Shown here: one piece after another, positions 61,770-64,000 of the stretch
How positions within the stretch are numbered: position 1 is the first letter of the stretch
Layout: every line of letters begins with the position of its first letter
DNA from: a bacterium
GTDB taxonomy: Bacteria > Krumholzibacteriota > Krumholzibacteriia > Krumholzibacteriales > Krumholzibacteriaceae
Assembly (NCBI GenBank): GCA_020350885.1
Contig: CP070727.1
Location: 1,971,946 to 2,035,945, forward strand
Reading direction: 5' to 3'
DNA length: 64,000 nucleotides
The notes under the pieces: model-generated
What the model was told of the DNA's origin: nothing
What the model saw: the letters and a program-made list of their open reading frames with translations, nothing else
Databases searched by the model: none
Program-made: the position numbers and the translations under genes

Positions 61770-64000
61770 ATGCGGGAACTTGTGACGGTATTCGTATGCA
61801 TCTGCGTGGTAGCCGCAGCATCCGGTGCGGTAGCGGCTCGGGATAGTAACAGAGCCGGCCGGGCCATCACGCGGACATGGTCTCCCGAGGAATTCGTTCC
61901 GCCAGAGGGTTTTGAGGATTTACCGGAGCTCATGACCAGCGCACAGGTCTGCACCTTCTGCATCGTCTCATACGACTTCGAAATTATGAACTGGCAGGGC
62001 TGGACGCAGGTAGATAACACCGCACAGGTCGATACATTCTCACACGTCGACGATTTCTCCGGCCTCGGCGGCGGCAGCTTCGGCAGGTTGGAGGCCATCG
62101 AGGGAACACAGTCGATGTGGTGCGGCACCCGCCCCAATCCTGCCAGCCCCTATCTCTGCTCATGGCAGGCACCACCAGGTTACGGTAACGAATGGGACCA
62201 GGAGCTGGCAACCATTCCGTTCTCGTTCGTCGGGCCGGTCACCCTGTCGTACCACGGACGTTTCGACTCGGAGACGGGATACGACTATATATATATCGAT
62301 TGCAGTTACCCATACGACCCCAATATCTGGTATACGTTCGCCTCTTTCGACGGTGTCGTCGATACCGTCGCCGTGCACACGCTCTACATGGCTCAACGCT
62401 GGACGAAGCTCCGATTCCATTTCGTCTCTGACGGTGTCTGTAGCGATCAAGACGCTTGCTGGGATTCGGACGGAGCCTTCATCGTCGACAGCATCACAGT
62501 CAGTGATTTGGAGGGTGTAATCGATTTCGAGGATTGGGAAGATGAGCCGCTCGGTGCCAAGGTCAGCGACTCCGGTTTCTGGAAAGCCGGTGTTCCCGAA
62601 CCGTTCGGCATCTACTCATGGTTAGAGAACAGTCTAATTGATAAGGATCCGTGCTCTCTGAACTCGAGTTCCCAGATCGTCTTCTTTTTAGGTTCGGATG
62701 AACCGAGCACTACCTATCCCGGACTCTTCGATACGGAATTTTGCCTTGGCTCCCACGGTCTCGAAGCGCCGTGCCACGACGAGGCGATAGTGTCTCCGGT
62801 CATCGACATGACCCAGTACTCGAGCCAGTGTGACGATATCCAGGATGCGAGCATTCCTCCGGCCGATCTATACCAGCTCCGCGGCGGCGACCTCCGGTTC
62901 ACGGTCTACAGGGACCTGCCAATGTCGAACTGCGTCTTCTACTATTGGTCCGTGCGCAACATCGATGCTACCGGATGCCCGGGACCGTGGGTGGACCGCA
63001 ACCTGTTATACTACGGAGACAAGGCGGAGTATCATTTCGCCAGCGAACCGATCGGCGACCTGGTCTGGACCGATGCCATACAGGTACGCCTCGGGTGCGT
63101 GGACATGTGCGACATCTACTTCAATATCTACTGTACCTGTGAATCGCATACTCCGGCGCCGTGGTTCGACAACGTCCGGATCTTCCGGTACAAGTCGTAC
63201 GGACCGCAATGGAGCTACCGAGATTTCGATCTCTTCCAAGACAAGTTTCCCTGTGAAGAGTTCGATCTGGAGAGCTACTGCCGGGCGGACATGGCGCTCG
63301 ATCTCGATCAGGCCTTGCCCGCCATCCGCCCGGGCGATTCCATCGTCGTGACCTGCTCCTCCCCCCACGGCGGCGGTCTCCGGGAGACCGCCTCGGGACC
63401 GGAGGTATACATGCACGTCAAGGCCGAATACATTGGCCCATCGTATCCTCCGTGGGGTCCGAAACCTCAGTACCTCTACGGTCCGACCCTCGAAGGTACC
63501 TACGGTCACTACGATAGCGACGACGGTACGATGTGGACCATCATACAGGCGGAGACGGTCAGAACCCCCGCCGGTACCCCCGTACCAGGCAGGTACATGT
63601 TCGATCTGAACGATTCCCTCTTCACGAGAGGGTACATGATATCGTACTACTTCGAGGCGTATGACAACTCGGGGCAGCGCTCAACGCTGCCGCAGTATGC
63701 AGAATGGAACGCCGGGCGCGCGTACGGCACCGTCCCGTACAAGCAGGTCAGCTACATCTTCGAGTGGACCTGCCTGCCGACGATGCTCAGTGATATCCTA
63801 TTCGTGGACGGATACCACGGCGTGGGAACCCCCTGGGGAATGGCCGAACAGTACTGGAATCCGAGCTTCCTGACGGTCATCCCCTCCCATAACTACCCGG
63901 ATCGATACGATATAAACAGCCCCACCACGTGCTTCGCCAACGGCCTCGGCCACACCGCAAAGCCCGCTCATCTCCAATGGGCATACAAGAAGATCTTCTG
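61770..64000 (+). CDS. Large secreted Cys-containing protein, 3'-partial
   Basis: At least 743 residues from ATG 61770 (RBS AAAAGAGG), open to the end of the window. A signal peptide (ELVTVFVCICVVAAASGAVA) is followed by beta-rich sequence with many Cys pairs and two repeated units beginning SYDFEIMNWQGWTQVD and GVIDFEDWEDEPLGAK, suggestive of jelly-roll/lectin-like domains. Further motifs are FFLGSDEPSTTYPGLFD, DEAIVSPVIDMT and FDNVRIFRYKSYG. It resembles long extracellular proteins of FCB candidate phyla. The C-terminus and any sorting domain are missing. Confidence 0.85.
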   Translation, partial: MRELVTVFVCICVVAAASGAVAARDSNRAGRAITRTWSPEEFVPPEGFEDLPELMTSAQVCTFCIVSYDFEIMNWQGWTQVDNTAQVDTFSHVDDFSGLGGGSFGRLEAIEGTQSMWCGTRPNPASPYLCSWQAPPGYGNEWDQELATIPFSFVGPVTLSYHGRFDSETGYDYIYIDCSYPYDPNIWYTFASFDGVVDTVAVHTLYMAQRWTKLRFHFVSDGVCSDQDACWDSDGAFIVDSITVSDLEGVIDFEDWEDEPLGAKVSDSGFWKAGVPEPFGIYSWLENSLIDKDPCSLNSSSQIVFFLGSDEPSTTYPGLFDTEFCLGSHGLEAPCHDEAIVSPVIDMTQYSSQCDDIQDASIPPADLYQLRGGDLRFTVYRDLPMSNCVFYYWSVRNIDATGCPGPWVDRNLLYYGDKAEYHFASEPIGDLVWTDAIQVRLGCVDMCDIYFNIYCTCESHTPAPWFDNVRIFRYKSYGPQWSYRDFDLFQDKFPCEEFDLESYCRADMALDLDQALPAIRPGDSIVVTCSSPHGGGLRETASGPEVYMHVKAEYIGPSYPPWGPKPQYLYGPTLEGTYGHYDSDDGTMWTIIQAETVRTPAGTPVPGRYMFDLNDSLFTRGYMISYYFEAYDNSGQRSTLPQYAEWNAGRAYGTVPYKQVSYIFEWTCLPTMLSDILFVDGYHGVGTPWGMAEQYWNPSFLTVIPSHNYPDRYDINSPTTCFANGLGHTAKPAHLQWAYKKIF

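Noticed and set aside
1..64000. CRISPR arrays, insertion sequences, phage genes or rRNA
   Set aside because: No short regularly spaced repeats, transposase, integrase, phage or rRNA sequence was seen; the repeated DNA is coding propeller sequence.

Overview
Organism. The window is about 64 kb of a bacterial chromosome with moderately high GC, long co-directional operons and many ATG/TGA overlaps. Several traits point to a poorly cultivated, anaerobic, Gram-negative lineage of the FCB type (Krumholzibacteriota, Eisenbacteria or Zixibacteria-like). These are an outer-membrane beta-barrel and TonB-type receptor, secreted Cys-rich proteins ending in a WGAIK-like signature, 14-blade propeller sensors, an AURKAIP1/COX24-type mini-protein, a glycyl-radical enzyme and Hdr/Hnd redox modules. 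This placement is inference from gene content; no rRNA gene is present.

Region 1 (1-13.4 kb) is one large plus-strand redox operon. It runs hdrB (5'-truncated by the window), a fusion of an N-terminal HdrA fragment to a NuoE-like domain, an HndB-like ferredoxin, a NuoF/HndC flavoprotein, then a regulatory cassette (DRTGG, CBS + HATPase, DRTGG, PHP, HATPase). A 1085-residue NuoG-like/HdrA/HdrA protein, mvhD, a 66-residue orphan and hypABCD follow. The N-terminal half of one HdrA sits on the NuoE fusion, and the matching C-terminal half sits behind a NuoG-like domain about 5 kb away, so this HdrA appears to be split between two polypeptides. The set most likely couples NAD(H), ferredoxin and an Hdr-type disulfide site, possibly with a [NiFe] hydrogenase encoded outside the window.

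Region 2 (13.4-26.5 kb) holds hflKC, an exported P1-family aminopeptidase, a giant metalloprotease/propeller/barrel protein, a double-domain ThyX, a nitroreductase, a ribbon-helix-helix-like regulator with a 27-bp palindrome, a minus-strand pair of outer-membrane proteins, a GYD protein and YjbQ. Region 3 (26.5-38 kb) has two tandem paralogous 14-blade-propeller/SpoIIE phosphatases, a BlaI/BlaR1-like pair with palindromic operators and a strong terminator, and an Asp-box lipoprotein.

Region 4 (38-49 kb) has trans-4-hydroxyproline dehydratase with its activase, two glycosyltransferases, a stand-alone YedF-like protein, an exported isochorismatase-fold hydrolase, an ECF sigma/anti-sigma pair, a secreted protein interrupted by an in-frame stop, and a divergent asparagine-synthetase-like enzyme. 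Region 5 (49-64 kb) has tRNA-Leu (with a duplicated 3' end) and tRNA-Ala flanking a FloA/NfeD membrane cluster. It continues with a GlmU-like protein, a methyltetrahydrofolate-methyltransferase-like protein, HU, the COX24-type mini-protein, a PilZ protein, and a three-gene NtrB/NtrC-like array. The window ends inside a very large secreted protein preceded by a consensus sigma-70 promoter.
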